64,000 bases of DNA from Epiperipatus broadwayi (GCA_028023455.1 JAQFVV010000277.1:868001-932000), one strand, 5' to 3'; counted from the stretch's first letter, positions 10,258-22,779 are shown. The notes: generated from the letters alone by a model not told the origin. Program-made: numbers and translations.

Positions 10258-10893
10258 TTGGATGTAGAAGTAAAATTAAAATCATTAGAGATAAAATGTG
10301 AGGAGATAAAGGAATTATTGAGTAGGAATGATAATGAAGAAATAGATAAGGAGGACCAGAAGGTATTAGAAAATGTTATGGATGGAGTAGAAAAAGTAGA
10401 TTATGAAGCACTATTGATAGGAGATTCACTAATTAGAGAATGTGGGGATATAATTGCAAGGGAAAATAGAAGTAGGTATGTAAGAGTATGTTTGCCTGGA
10501 GCTAGAATTAGGGATGTAGCAGATAAAGTAAAAAAGCAAGGTAGTAGAGATGTATATGTTATGGTGGGGACTAATAATTTATCAGAATCATCAGAGAGAA
10601 TAATGAATGAGTACGTAGATTTGATTAGGAATTTGACTATGATTAAAGGAAGAGTAGAAGTAGTTGAATTATTACCAAGATTTGATGAGAGGCATTTGTT
10701 AGATAGGGCATGTCCTATAAATGAGAGATTGAAAAAATTGTGTGAGATAAATAATGTTATGTTTGTGGATGTGTGGGATTGTTTTATTGGAAAGAGGGAG
10801 TTATATAGTAAAGATGGGTTGCATTTAGGAAAACAAGGATATGAAGTTTTAGGTAGTTTGATTTATAAAGAATTTTTTTTGGGAAACTTATAA
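10258..10893 (+). pseudogene. LINE ORF1 C-terminal part, SGNH/GDSL-type esterase
   Basis: After a charged, probably coiled-coil start, the frame shows block I LLIGDSLIRE, a glycine block LPGARIRDV, block III VMVGTNNL and block V DGLHLGKQGYEVLG. These give the Ser, Gly, Asn and Asp/His set of SGNH hydrolases. Length (211 codons) suits the domain. In CR1-like LINEs this esterase is a usual ORF1 module whose role in retrotransposition is unclear. It stops at 10891 with no break inside the domain. Confidence 0.85.
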
Positions 10894-10988
10894 AGGGGGG
10901 GGGGATTTTAAATTGTAATATTATTAAAAAGAATGGATGGAATATAAGAAGTAAGCAAAAGGAATTTGATTTAGATATAAATATAGAT

Positions 10989-12008
10989 ATGGAGAAGGAA
11001 TGGTTTTGTAAAATTAATGGTAAGAAAGTAATTTATAAATGTAATGGAGAAGAAAGAATTAAAAGAATTTATAAAAGAGTAGTTAGGAAAGAAGAAATTG
11101 TTAAAATTGGGTTTTTGAATATGCAAGGTGGTAGGAGACCAGAAAAGTGGATGGAATTAAATAAAACAATTGAAAATGAAGAGCTTGAGGTATTAGTAGT
11201 AATGGAAACACATCTAAGAGAAGAAGAACCTATTTTGGAACAGTTGGTATGGCAGGGTATAAATAGAAGAAAGAAAGAAAAAAGGGGTGGTAGTATAGGT
11301 GTTATATCAAAAAAATATTTAAATATTGTTAAATGTCAAGAACATTTGTGGTTTGAAATAAGGTTGGGTAGACAAGAATGGATGGTGGCTATAGTTTATA
11401 TAGCCACTGGAGATAGTCAAATTATAATGGAGTGGAATAGTAATATATATGAATGTCTAGTTAAGGATATACAAAGTTTTAAAGAAAAGGGGAAGAGAAT
11501 AATGGTTATAGGGGATATGAATGGACATATTGAAGAAATTGATGATGTAGATAATAAAAATGGACAGCTTTTGAAGAATATTTGTCAGAACGTGAATTTG
11601 AGTATTGCAAATTTATTAAATATTGATGAGGGACAATACACATGGTTCAGAAATAATATATTTCACACACTAGATTATGTATTGGTAGAGAAAGAGGCAA
11701 TAAATAAAATATGGAAAATTAAGGTGTTTGATAATGAAGAAAAAGTATGCACTAGTGATCATAACTTCATTGTAATTGAAATGGTTAGTAATGTGATGGA
11801 GAATAGAAATAAAAGTAGAAATAATAGTGAAAGATGTGGATGGAGCATGAATGATAAGAATAAGTTGGAAGAGTATAAAATACAAGTTGAAGAAATCATG
11901 GAAGAGTGGGTTGGGGATGAGTATAAGGACTGGTGTAAAGAAGTAAAAAAAGTGGCAAATCGGGTTTTAGGTGAGAATATTCAGAAGAATAAATGTAATA
12001 AAAAATGA
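10989..12008 (+). pseudogene. LINE ORF2 N-terminal part, APE endonuclease
   Basis: A 339-codon frame with the apurinic endonuclease-like motifs in order: IGFLNMQGGR (residues about 38-47), VVMETHLREEE with the catalytic Glu, a long middle part with VAIVYIATGD, VIGDMNGHIEE with the Asp-x-Asn pair, YTWF, LDYVLV and CTSDHNFIVIE with the terminal Asp-His. In LINEs this domain nicks the target DNA for primed reverse transcription. The frame stops at 12006; the linker to the reverse transcriptase is broken by further stops. The final sequence GAATATTCAGAAGAATAAA at about 11975-11993 is the intact counterpart of the target site used by the insertion at 25213-25451. Confidence 0.88.
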
Positions 12009-12339
12009 GAATTAGTAAATGTGTAAAAGAGAGGAAAGAAGCATGTAGAGAATATAAGTATGCTATTGAGAATAAAGTAAGTTAAAAATATATTAATGCT
12101 AAATGGGAAAAGTACTTAGAAAAGAAGTTGGCTAAAATAGATAATTATAGAGAGAGAATGAAATTGAATAGTAAATTGTTGGAGGATATTAATAAAAGTG
12201 GAAGAGATGGGAGTAAAAAATTTTGGAATTACATTAAAAGGAAAAATGTAGGGGGAGGAGAGAGATAGTATTACTAGATGATGAGGGAACAGGGTGTAGC
12301 TCTAGAGTAGATTTAGAAAGGATCTTAAATAGTTATGTA

Positions 12340-14400
12340 ATGAATATAGAAAAGATGTTAGATGTGAATGATAGAGTAATAGAAAACATGAAAGCATATA
12401 ATAATGGGAATATTAGGTTTTCAGAAAATGAACTGAATGAGGTAGAGAAGAAATTGAAAAGTGGAAAGACAAGAGGTTTAGATGGATGGGCAGCAGAGAT
12501 GGTAATGAATTCAGGATCTAGGGCAAAAGTAAAGTTATTATCCTGTTTAATAAAATGGCACAGAATAGAGTTTTCCCAAGTAGTTGGAGTAATACAAGAG
12601 TAAGATTATTATTTAAAGGAAAGGGTAAGGATCATAGAAAGTTGAATAATTATAGGCCGATTGCGGTAATATCAGTTTTTTATAAATTTTCTCGTATATG
12701 ATGGCTAGTAGAGTTGTAAAATGGATGGAAGGGAATAATGTAGTGGGGGAAAGGCAAGGAGGTTTTAGATTAGATAGGCATATAGGGGATAGTTTTTTGT
12801 AGTTACACAACTTATGGATATGAGTAGGAATTCAGGTAAACAGTTATATATGAGTTTTATAAATATAGAGAAGGCATATGATAGAGTAAATAAAAATAGA
12901 TTATGGATAAGTTTAGCAAATTTGGAAATGAATGAAGCTTTAATAGATATTATTAAGAAATTATATGAAAATAATTATTATATATATCAATTAGGGAAAA
13001 TAGAATCAGTTAAAGTTAAAAATGGGGTGGGGCTAAGGCACGGATGTCCTATGTCACCTATTTTGTTTGGGTTGGATTTGAGTGAAATGGAAAGAGCAAT
13101 AGAAAGATTAGGAAGAGGGATAGAGATACCGTTAATAGGTAGTAAGGGAGTATATATTTTGTCAGCTCTTTTTTTTGTGGCTGATATATTTTTGTGTGCA
13201 GAAAAAAGAGAAGATATGGAAGTTATGCTGAGGACATGTGCAAGGGTGGGTAAAGAGATGGGGATTAAATTTAGTGAAGAAAAATCAAATATAATGATGG
13301 TTAATACTGGGGAAAGAGAAGGTGTAGTATTTTTATTGGGAGATATTAAGTTAAGTGTGGTGAATAGATATAGTTATTTGGGAATTATTTTAAGTAATCA
13401 GAAAAATTATTTGGATGAATGAGAGAAAAAAATGATAAATGAAGCAAAGAAAAGAAAGGGATTGATAAAGAAATTAACAGTGTTTTCATATAATAAATAT
13501 GATGTAGCTAGAATTATATGGAAAGGAGTTGCAGTAGCAGGGTTAACTTATGGTAATGATGCATTATATGTTAGTAAAGAGATATTAAATTACTTACAAA
13601 AAGTTCAAAGAGAAGTAGGAAGACATGCATTGGATGCAGAAGTATGGACAGCAATGGAGGCAATTTAAGGAGAAATGGGATGGTCAAGTTTTCATATGAG
13701 AGATGCAAAAAGTAAAATGAAAATGTTTGGTAGATTGCAGTTTATGGATAATAAAAGAATAGCCAAAATAGTATTTAATTGGGTTATGAGTAAAGGGCAG
13801 GTAACAAGATGGGTGAGAAAGGTAATGTGGTATGCAAAAGATTTGGATAAAGAATTTATATCAGTATATTTGTACAAAAGATAGGATGATTGTGTTAAGA
13901 GGATTGTTGAGTGTTATAGTAATAAGGAATGGGATAAAAGAATAGATTTATTAATAAAGAATAGGGAGTTAGAGAGATGGAGAAATAGTATGTAGAGTAA
14001 AAAGAGTTTAAATATATATAGAAATAAACAGAATATTAAGTGTGAGTTAATATATGATAATAGTAAGGAAAGTAGATTATTGTTTAAGGCTCAAATGGGA
14101 TCTTTAGCTACTAGAGAATATACATATAAATGAAAATATGGGTGATTTATTTCATAAATTATGTAAGGAAGGAATAGAAAATATTAGGCATTTGTTAATT
14201 GAATGTAAATGCTGGAAAACAAAGGGTCCATATAATGAAGTTATGGAAGAATAAATATGAAAAAAGTGATTATACAGAAAGTGAATTATTGGATTTTATG
14301 CTGGGTTTGGGAAAAGATAAGGGGGATTTAGATATAAAGGTTATAGAGTTGACAAAGATTATGTTATGGAAATGGGATAGAGCAGATTATGGGAAAATTT
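12340..14400 (+). pseudogene. LINE ORF2 reverse transcriptase and C-terminal region
   Basis: Motifs are spread over several frames. There is FKGKGKDHRKLNNYRPIAV near 12614, and VVGERQGGF near 12742. A palm motif FINIEKAYD at about 12855 has Asn where Asp is expected. RHGCPMSPILF lies near 13036. FFVADIFLCAE lies near 13170 in place of the usual F-x-D-D block. The C-terminal part (13432-14400) matches the intact frame at 39640-40746, with stops at 13420, 13666, 13882 and 13993. With altered palm aspartates and several stops this copy cannot encode a working enzyme. Confidence 0.88.
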
Positions 14401-14512
14401 AGATAGGGGAATGGAAAATAAAGTGGCTAACAGGTTTATCTGGGCATAATTGCTGAGATATTTTTGACTTCGTTTAAGGAGAAGCCACAATACATCACAT
14501 CACACAGAAAAT

Positions 14513-16515
14513 TTAATTTACAGTGATCAAAAAGTTAACAATAACGAATATAAATGCTGCCAGCTAGACTCAGTGAAAGAAAGAGATCTTGAACATTGTT
14601 CAGACAACTGAGGGACAGGACACAGAAACAAATGTTAGCCCAAAGTAAATATAATTATTGATAATTTTAAAGTTTTATTAAATTCAAAAATAAATATTAG
14701 TCAAACAAAATATAAAAGTTTGACCTAAATCCCCCAACTTTCTTTGTCAGAGATTGCAAGTGAATCTTATGGTATATCAAACACTCCAGCAGATAATTGT
14801 GTTTTCTCACCTAAGAATTAAAGAGATTTATCAGAATCTTTCTGCCAGTGATCTATCTACTCTTCAATTTCTATTTTCCTTTATTTAGAGATAGAAATCA
14901 ATGAACAGTGAAGAGTGAACTTTCCATAACCCTGTGTAAACAACGGTACAAAACAAGGATGACATATACCTGCAAAGACTTATAAGAAGTTATTGCAATA
15001 TGATTCATAAGGTTAACTCCATACAAGGAAAGTGGCAAGATTATAATGTCTTAATCTTTAATAACAAGGAAATCTCAAAATATCTATGGTTTAAGAAAAA
15101 CAACTATATAACTGATAAATTACTAGCCAAAAGATTTATGGTCTGCAGGAAATGCAAACACACATGAAACTAATATAAATTCCAATAAAATAGGAAAGAG
15201 GTGAGATAAAAAGAAAACTACTTATATCTGCCAAAGCTTTTAACAATAAATAATAATAATAATAATAATAACAATGATTAGAAATTATTAACTCACAACA
15301 CACTCTCCACCAAATTAAAAAAATCAAATATTAATTTAATTATTTACAATTTATAGGTTTTAAACAAATACATCTAATAAAATATTAGTAATATCAAATT
15401 TTTTACTCATAGACCTATCATATATTTATATTCTTTTCTTGAATCTAAAGTTTTGAGATTTAGCCCTGGTTAAATATATATAATGTTCAGTTATCTTTAA
15501 AGCTTCAATTTTACTGTCTGTTTGATCACAGCAGTGTGCACAAGGTTTTAGTTTTATTGGTGTTATGTTATGATGGTTTTGCATCTCCATTTATCTGGTC
15601 AGGAGTATGAAGGCAATTCTTAGGTTTAGTTCTGGACTAAGTGTTTAAAACATGTTCATGATGGCACAATTTTGAGCTCCAGGTTTCATCTTTTGATGGC
15701 TTAGCACTGCATACTTTTAACAGGGTTCTTTAAGGTGAGTAGCATTGCTAATTCCAGTATTAAGCATATTTCTTTTTTTTCTTGAATGGTTGCTTTAGCA
15801 GTTAGCAACCCCCTCCCACAGCAATCCTCTATTAGCCATCTTGACTTCGCAATTAGCAAAAGAAAACCATTTAGCAAATATAAAAATATATCTGCACAAA
15901 GATTAGCAAATATAAAAATTTATAGGTCAACAGTCTGCCATTAGCAAATATGAAAGTTATATATCCCATTCAAAAACACAGAGCTGTTATATGAAATTGT
16001 TATCTCCTGCCAGATCTTAATTAAAAAGTTTTAACCAAGTTTAATCTAATTATCTCATTTTAATCCCACTTAATAAATTAAAAAATGAATTTCCTCTTTT
16101 AAAATAGATTAAAACAACAAACACACACAAAAAAACTTATCTCAATCAAAACTCCTAATTAAAATGTTTTAGAATTTCCATTTATAATCAAGTACATGTG
16201 TTATGGCACATACTCTTAATAAATAAAAAAATAACAAAATACAAAATTTTTAAATACAATTTTCTTTCAAAATTTTTATAACTATACATGTTTTGATTTC
16301 ATGATGGTTGCCTTTTAAGTGGATAAAGCACCCCGTTCAATATATATGGAGATATGTGGAGTCATCCATTTATAATTACTTAATTAAAAAACATTTGACT
16401 TAGAATAGCAACTAATGAAAGGTAATTGCTCCAGGCAAAGAGTGAAAGTAAAACTGTCAGGCAGGAGCATATGTTTATAAATGTTTTATATACTATATAA
16501 ATTTATTTTATTGTT
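14513..16515. other. AT-rich stretch; short dispersed TTAGCAAATAT motif
   Basis: No gene seen. Between about 15850 and 15952 the motif TTAGCAAATAT or a close variant occurs four times (ends near 15859, 15882, 15915, 15950) in a local array. An AAT/ATT trinucleotide run lies at 15241-15270. Confidence 0.55.
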
Positions 16516-16640
16516 GCACATAATATAATGCAGTGATAAAATGGTGAACTTGGAGCTTATGATCCATGGGTTGGTAGGTACTTCATCTTTATTTCATCTT
16601 TATTACTTTCAGTGCTTGAACTTCTTAAAAATTCTTGAGG
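16516..16640 (+). repeat. tRNA-derived SINE (AGCAATAAA-tail family), diverged
   Basis: Head ATGCAGTGATAAAATGG, then GGAGCTTATGATCCATGG, CAGTGCTTGAACTTCTT and a decayed tail; collinear with 17230-17345. Confidence 0.55.
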
Positions 16641-17042
16641 AATAATTATCTTTAACAGTAGTATAATTTGTAATGCAAAATGTGCTTGTATTTATATTAG
16701 CACAAAATTTTTGCATAGCGTTTGCTGAAAAATAAATGAAAACAATTCTTTGTAATTTTGTCCAGATAATAGGAAGTTTTGAATTAGTGATGTTGAGATT
16801 AATGGTAAGCTATATGTAATTGGTATTTGATACAGCTGATTGTTTTTCAATTATGCAGAACTCTAGACAGCAATACCACAATTTCAATATAACTTTTTCA
16901 CTCAAAATGAGTTGTTGTTGCATAGCAACCTGAGTTATTTAAATTTATCTAGTGAACTTTATTAGTTTATATAATAATCATAGACTTATAAACATCTGTT
17001 TGTATGGATATTTTTTACAATCAATTCTAATTATAATGTGAT

Positions 17043-17970
17043 TATGATATTTATAATAGTTATGCCATGTTTCTGTGAGGAATATTACCTCTTCGAAGGA
17101 GGGGGAGGTATAAAATTTTTAGGAAACTGCAAAAAATTGTAAAAAAAACAAACAAAACAATGAGGTTATCAGAGGGATTGATTATCATTCTTTCATGAGA
17201 TTATAGACTATTACAGTTTTACTTTCATTGGGAATGGTGTCTTGTAAGACTTGATGAAATGGTTGAGAAGCAGAATCTGGAACTCAATGTTCATGGATAG
17301 CTTTGTCACTTCCGGTGCTCAAATTTCTTTTGAATCCTGAGCAATAAATCATTAAATTATAAATATATATTGTGGGAAGAATGAATTCACACAGTAGAGT
17401 TGATTTCATACTGTATATAATACTAATAGTCTTAAAAATATCTAGATTGTAAAAATGAATCACAGATGAAAAGCTTTAAGAAGTGCTCTTAAATAAAGGG
17501 TTATTTATTAATTCTTGAGTGAAAGTGGGGAGGGTATCAAAGTTTAGGAAATCGGAAAAAAAAAAGAAACTGTAAAAGATAATCATTAAGACTATCAGAA
17601 TGATTTTAATGCAAAAATGTTATATATAACTGGCTGCTATTCATGGACCTAGGGATTTAGTCTGTCTCTCTATCAAGGCACCAATTCATGCAGGACTTCA
17701 TTATAACATAGTACTTGCATTAACAGTGACGTCCTGCACGAAAGTGACAGATTACATCCCTGAATTCATGATTGACAGTTTATCTCTATCACTTCCGCTA
17801 CTCGAATATGAATTTCTGAGCAATAAAACTATTTGATATACATATAGACAATTGACTTGATTGAAATGGCATAGCAAACTTGATTTAGTACCATTATAAT
17901 ACCAAAAGTTTTAAAAATCCATGCATTGTAAAAAAACGATCATAGATATAAAAAAAAAAAAAAAGTTTAA
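17043..17970 (+). repeat. two tandem ~487-bp units carrying SINE tails
   Basis: Unit 1 (about 17043-17475) and unit 2 (about 17500-17970) share a GGGGAGG...AGGAAA-C-GCAAAAA block, then the SINE 3' part with CACTTCCGGTGCTC (17309) or CACTTCCGCTACTCG (17796), then CTGAGCAATAAA, and a downstream block ending TTTAAGAAG. Spacing of the SINE tails is 487 bp. The second unit also has GCAGGACTTCA...TGACGTCCTGC as a local inverted pair at 17690-17740. Confidence 0.7.
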
Positions 17971-17974
17971 GAAG

Positions 17975-20900
17975 CCCCTGGGACAAGAAACTAGAAAATA
18001 AAACAAAAAGAGTTTAATAATAGAATTATATTTTAGTTCTGATAACAGTTGTCATGAAATGTCTCCGAGATTATTAATGACCTCATTAGCAACATCTGAG
18101 CCATTTTGCAAAATGAATATATTTTCTTCTTTGAAAGAATAACATTTTATCTATTGTCGGAGAATTAAATATTAAATTTTAAATGATATACATTTTGTAA
18201 TCTGATGGATTACTGTATTTATTTTTAATTAAATCATGTGATTTTTAAAAGGAAAATTAAAACTGAACAAAAACAAACAATGTAATAGTTTATATATAAA
18301 TGTGTGTGTAAAATATAGTCGTGTGGAAAAGAGTTATATTTTTTTAAATAGCCAATTCAGTAAAGACATGACCATTTGAAAATTAACGAGCCTTGTAAAC
18401 GCTTTTCTTTTTCGTTTAATCCTTTAGTGATTGCTTGATGTGTAATTGCATTGTTATTTCTGGCTATGGAGTTTAAATTGACCTTCATTTCACTTTACAA
18501 GTTCATATATGAACAGCTAAGTAGAGCAATGATAACTATAGGGTAAAAGTTCAAATTAACTGAAATGTTATTGCAGTTTCATTTGAATGGAGTCAGATTT
18601 TGATTTATAAGAATTAAATGTTATTAGTTTTCATTCTCTGCAAACATATTGCTAAATATTTAATGATAGCACATTACAGCACTGAGAAATATAAACTCCG
18701 AGTTCTGGCTGTATTAACATGATGCTTCCAGTGTCAAAATTCAATCAAAATATAACTCTATTCCTAACTGGTTTGAAAATTTGCCTTTGCTATGGTCATC
18801 AAGTGCTTATGTAAAATAATTTGAAAGCAGATGAAAATAAATTCATTTTTATTTCTAAATAAGACCGAACTTTGATCCTGGAGTGTACTATATTAAATAT
18901 AGACTGTGCTTGGATATTTATTATCCTATATTTTACATTGTAATAATATTCTATTGGTTTTACAAATATATATTTCATTGAATTGTATTATATTTAATTT
19001 TAGTTATAAATATGCTACTGAAAAAAGTCTTGATTCAAAATCACCAAAACTTCAATACAATGGAACCATGATAACCATTGTGTTTTGTTCCAAATCCCTA
19101 ATTAAAAACAAAATTAGTAGATAATAGCTCACTTTATGTTTATATAACTTTCATTCCAATATGTATTGTTTACTGTACTGACTTGCATGTTGACTAATAT
19201 TTTTCATCCTACACATTGGAATATATACATATACAAAACAGATAATATAAAACATATATATATAATGCAATTTAAGATTATTAACAAAAGTAATTTTTCA
19301 AAATTAAAATAGTGTTTTTATGAGAAAGATGATGGACATATGTATTTACATATCATGCTACTGCAAAAAAAACAAAACAACTATATCCTTTTTCTTGATA
19401 TTTTAACTCTAGACTTGCTGTTCATTTTTCATTATTTAATAAGTATATGGTTTGTTCTTTTTAAATAAACAGCAGACTTATGGAATATATATATATTTAC
19501 ATTTAAATTAATAATTTTCAATTTAACATTTAAAAGAAAAACTTCAAAAAAAATTGTTAGACTTGGCAGAATTGCTATGATCATTAGCTTTATGCTTTGA
19601 GACCATTTCAAACTAAATGTTAATTTGTTGAAAAAAAAATTGCTTACATGTGTTAATGTGACCTATATTGCTAAGTCTGAGTGAATGTATAGAACTCAGG
19701 AGAATGTAAATTCTTAAATGATATCTAGAGGACACTGGGTGATATGAAAATGTCTGTTGCCTGCTATAAAATGCATGTATTCAAATATTTATATAAAATT
19801 TACATTCTTCTAATTGTTTTATAAATGTTTTTGTTTGTTTATTTTTTTGATAGCATCTAATTGAAACAGTAGATGTTAAGTCTGTATAGCAATTGCTTCC
19901 CTGTATAGTGTTTTGCTCAATCTAGAAGTGTTTTTGAAAATGAAAATTGCATTGTTTTTGATAATACTTTAAATATCAGACCTACATAGCTTCAAATTCA
20001 ACTTAATTTAATTACAGTGTGAGATGAAAGTTATTATAAAGTACTGATCAGCCTAAATTTCAGGATTGTTCTGAGTTGATGCAGGTCTTTTCAAATACTT
20101 GTTTCTGATCAGTTCTGTTTGTAAACTTTTGGTCCATTCTATATATTTAGTATGAGAATAAAAATACAGGGATTTGGAAATGATTCATATATTAGTTAAC
20201 AATTATATTTCTTAAAGAATCATTAGATACACAAGATCATGAGTTTTAATGCCTTGCATAAAATTTTACATGTATGTATTGACATGCATAAAATTTAATT
20301 ATATACTTTGGAGATTGTCTATTGATATTTAAATGTAATTGAGATGCTATAAACAATATTTGAATAATACTAATCTGCTCCACAATCTATATATTTTTAT
20401 GACAGATATCCTTGTATGAAATAACCTATGAATATTTCACTAAATTTAATCTATTAATAAAAAAAAAAAAATTATTTTCTAGAGATTTCCATTTTCTAAT
20501 TAGTAATCATTTTCTAATTATTTTATATTTTTTCTGATCTTTTTTTTTTTTTAATATGGTCTTTTTTTTTTATGTCATTAGACAGGGAGAGAATATTTTT
20601 GCATATATGTTCCTTTAGCCTGAATGATGTTATATATTTATAAATATATATATGACAATAAATTAAAGTTCATTCATATATATATGCTATAAGTATAACC
20701 GGTAATGACAATCTATCATTGTTACCAATAGTAATAAATTATTTTTTGGTCATTAGGCTGACCTTACTCTGTCTTTGGGCAGAATCTTGTTACAAACATC
20801 TCTCTTTATATATATATGTAAAATAATATTAAATCTTTAAAATGCCATCTACCATATTTTTTGCTTTTATTTAATATGATGCCACATAACGTAAACAAAT

Positions 20901-21345
20901 ATTATTTTTGCATTACACGGTCGTAGGTCATCTATTCTTTCAATTGCTTGCGAAGGCAATCGATATCTCCGTAAAAATAATATTATTCTTTATAAAATAT
21001 CATTAATACAATATATTTGATGTTAAAGTTTCAATATATAATTTGTATTATTTCAATAAATATTTTCATCAGCGTATTAACATTCAAGGCAGAGAGTTAC
21101 AAGGAATCTTGATGGTCAAGTAAATAACTAAATATGTAATATATATACATATTGAAATGAATAATCTATTATTAATTTTAATAAACAAAAAAAAAGATAT
21201 TTTTTTCTAAGCAAAATGAACTATACTCAGTCTACGCAATTTTTTTTTTTTTTTTCTAAAGAAAAAATGAACTAAAAGAAGTTTTAATAAAGAAACTAAG
21301 TCTTGGGGTAGAAAACTCAGGTTTTTTTTTTTTTTTTAAAGCAGA
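17975..21345. other. long AT-rich stretch, no gene recognised
   Basis: Contains AT and T runs (for example near 20525, 21240, 21321). One 72-codon open frame at 18906-19121 has no recognised similarity. Nothing else supported. Confidence 0.55.
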
Positions 21346-21355
21346 TTGAAATATT

Positions 21356-21463
21356 CCTTTTTTTTTTTCATGTGTCATAGCATCGACCTGGAAGCGAACC
21401 CGCTAACCCGGGACAACTGCTTGTAAGGCTGCTGTGCTAACCACTCGACCATCAACGCTTGAC
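21356..21463 (-). repeat. tRNA-derived SINE with 9-bp target duplication
   Basis: On the minus strand it starts GTCAAGCGTTGATGGTCGAG, has A and B boxes (the B box is disturbed by a duplicated CCCG-type insertion) and ends in an A-run. It is flanked by tgaaatatt at 21347-21355 and 21464-21472. Same family as 5694-5793. Confidence 0.85.
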
Positions 21464-22157
21464 TGAAATATTACTTTCAGGATTTTACCATACCTTTGTG
21501 AATAAAAAGAAGGGATACTACTAATAGTTAGCTAGATCTAATCTGGAACACTAAATGATACTATGAATAACTCCGGCTGAAATGAAGAATAAGGACTTAT
21601 TTAAAAGACAGCTATCTGTCCGAAAAGAAGTAAATGACATTTTTTTTTTTTTTGCATCAGCCTTATATTTAGGAGTGATTTGTACTTTGGTTTAAATAAT
21701 TCGAATTTATTTGTAAACAACGCTGATTATTTAGATATTATTTAAAAGAAACTGTCAGTTCAAAAAAGAAAATGAAATGAATTGTAAAAAATTATCTTTA
21801 CTGGATAAATTTTTTAAATGAAAAAAAATTATTATATATCACATATGTATGCTAAGTTTATGAATTGTATGTAAGTTATTAATGAGAGAGAAATGCAATG
21901 CGGACATATAAATTGCCTAGTCACAAATAATCGTAGTTAACAGTGTGATTATTTCCATTAGTTTATTTTGATGTTTATTATATTTCCATTAGTTTCATTC
22001 GTAGTTAAACTATATTTCATTAATGAAAATTAAATTTTATGTAGATGGATTTATATATGCAATGTTTTTATAGGAGACTTAAACACAGACTTTCAAGTAT
22101 CCTTCAACCATTCACACTGCTTCATACCACTGAGACACATGTAGAAAACATAAATAA

Positions 22158-22206
22158 TCACCAATATATGCATTTCATGCAGAGACGGCACTCATCAGTT
22201 GGTCCA
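22158..22206 (-). ncRNA. hammerhead ribozyme motif, family 1, intact core
   Basis: Minus strand: stem I strand ACCAA, core CTGATGA (22192-22198), stem II GTGC/GCAT with one G-U pair and a 7-base loop (22177-22191), GAAA (22173-22176), a short helix III region, cleavage triplet ATA, then TTGGT, which pairs with ACCAA over 5 bp. All invariant core bases are present, making this the best-preserved family 1 copy. Helix III is weak, as in hammerheads of Penelope-like elements and retrozymes. Confidence 0.75.
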
Positions 22207-22569
22207 GATTATCATCCCCCCCCCATACACATATAATCAGTGCTCAGTTTATATTAAGATAGCAAATCTTCATAGCCATCCATATCATTGAAAATCTGAT
22301 GATGGGATACCCAAATGTCATGCTGATGCCAATATTATTGTTAGAGGACCTATACATGAGGGGTCAGAGTGATTTGAGGTTATCATGGGCATAGCAATAT
22401 TGGCATTAGCATGGGATTTGGGTATTCCATCATTAGTTTTTTCAATGATATGAATGGCTGAAGAGTTGGAGGTTCGAAAAGATTGAGGCCTGTCCATTAA
22501 AGATGAAGATTTGCTATCTTAATATAAAATTAGTATAGATTATATATGTGTGTGAGAAATTATGATCTG

Positions 22570-22615
22570 GACTACTTGATGAGTGCTGGTTCAGCACGAA
22601 ATACCTATATTGGTG
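22570..22615 (+). ncRNA. hammerhead ribozyme motif, family 1, one core change
   Basis: Core TTGATGA at 22576-22582 (first base C to T), stem II GTGCT/AGCAC with loop GGTTC at 22583-22597, GAAA at 22598-22601, TTGG at 22610-22613. Stem I is weakened because the 5' strand reads CTAC. Confidence 0.7.
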
Positions 22616-22779
22616 ATTATTTATCTTTTCTACATGTGTGAGGTCATGTGTATCAATGGTATGAGATAGTGTGGAGGTTGAGGGTGCTTGAAAGCCTGTG
22701 TTCAAGTTCCCTATATTTACAATTAAGCTCCAGGTATATGGAGAATACCTGTATTTCAAATATTATTAAATATTTAACA

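Larger units (their letters stand above)
9850..14512 (+). mobile_element. CR1-group LINE, near full-length but inactivated (copy L1)
   Basis: The + strand carries, in order, a PHD-finger plus esterase ORF1 and an APE plus reverse transcriptase ORF2. A short 3' UTR follows (from about 14400), ending in ACATC repeats at about 14497-14512. PHD and SGNH-esterase domains in ORF1 are established for CR1-like non-LTR elements. The sense strand is strikingly poor in C, giving codons such as AAA, GAT, ATA and AGG almost throughout. Several nonsense codons and frameshifts (for example TAA at 9953, a frameshift near 10256, TGA at 13420, TAA at 13666, TAG at 13882) break both frames. The 5' end is uncertain. 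Confidence 0.85.
22050..22765. repeat. ~715-bp palindrome of two family 1 hammerhead units
   Basis: The left half (22050-22300) is a minus-strand family 1 unit and the right half (22440-22765) a plus-strand unit. Both contain GATTTGCTATCTTAATATAA, a hammerhead motif and a tRNA-like 3' region. In the middle, GATGGGATACCCAAAT at about 22303 pairs with ATTTGGGTATTCCATC near 22418 and CCAATATT with AATATTGG, leaving a loop near 22330-22390. That loop has AGGACCTATACATGAGG, the counterpart of 5184-5200. Confidence 0.8.

Noticed and set aside
20610-20640. LND-like reading upstream of exon A as the missing NHE exon
   Set aside because: Runs into stops at once and lacks the following VTVVLY block. 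The ND exon must be elsewhere.
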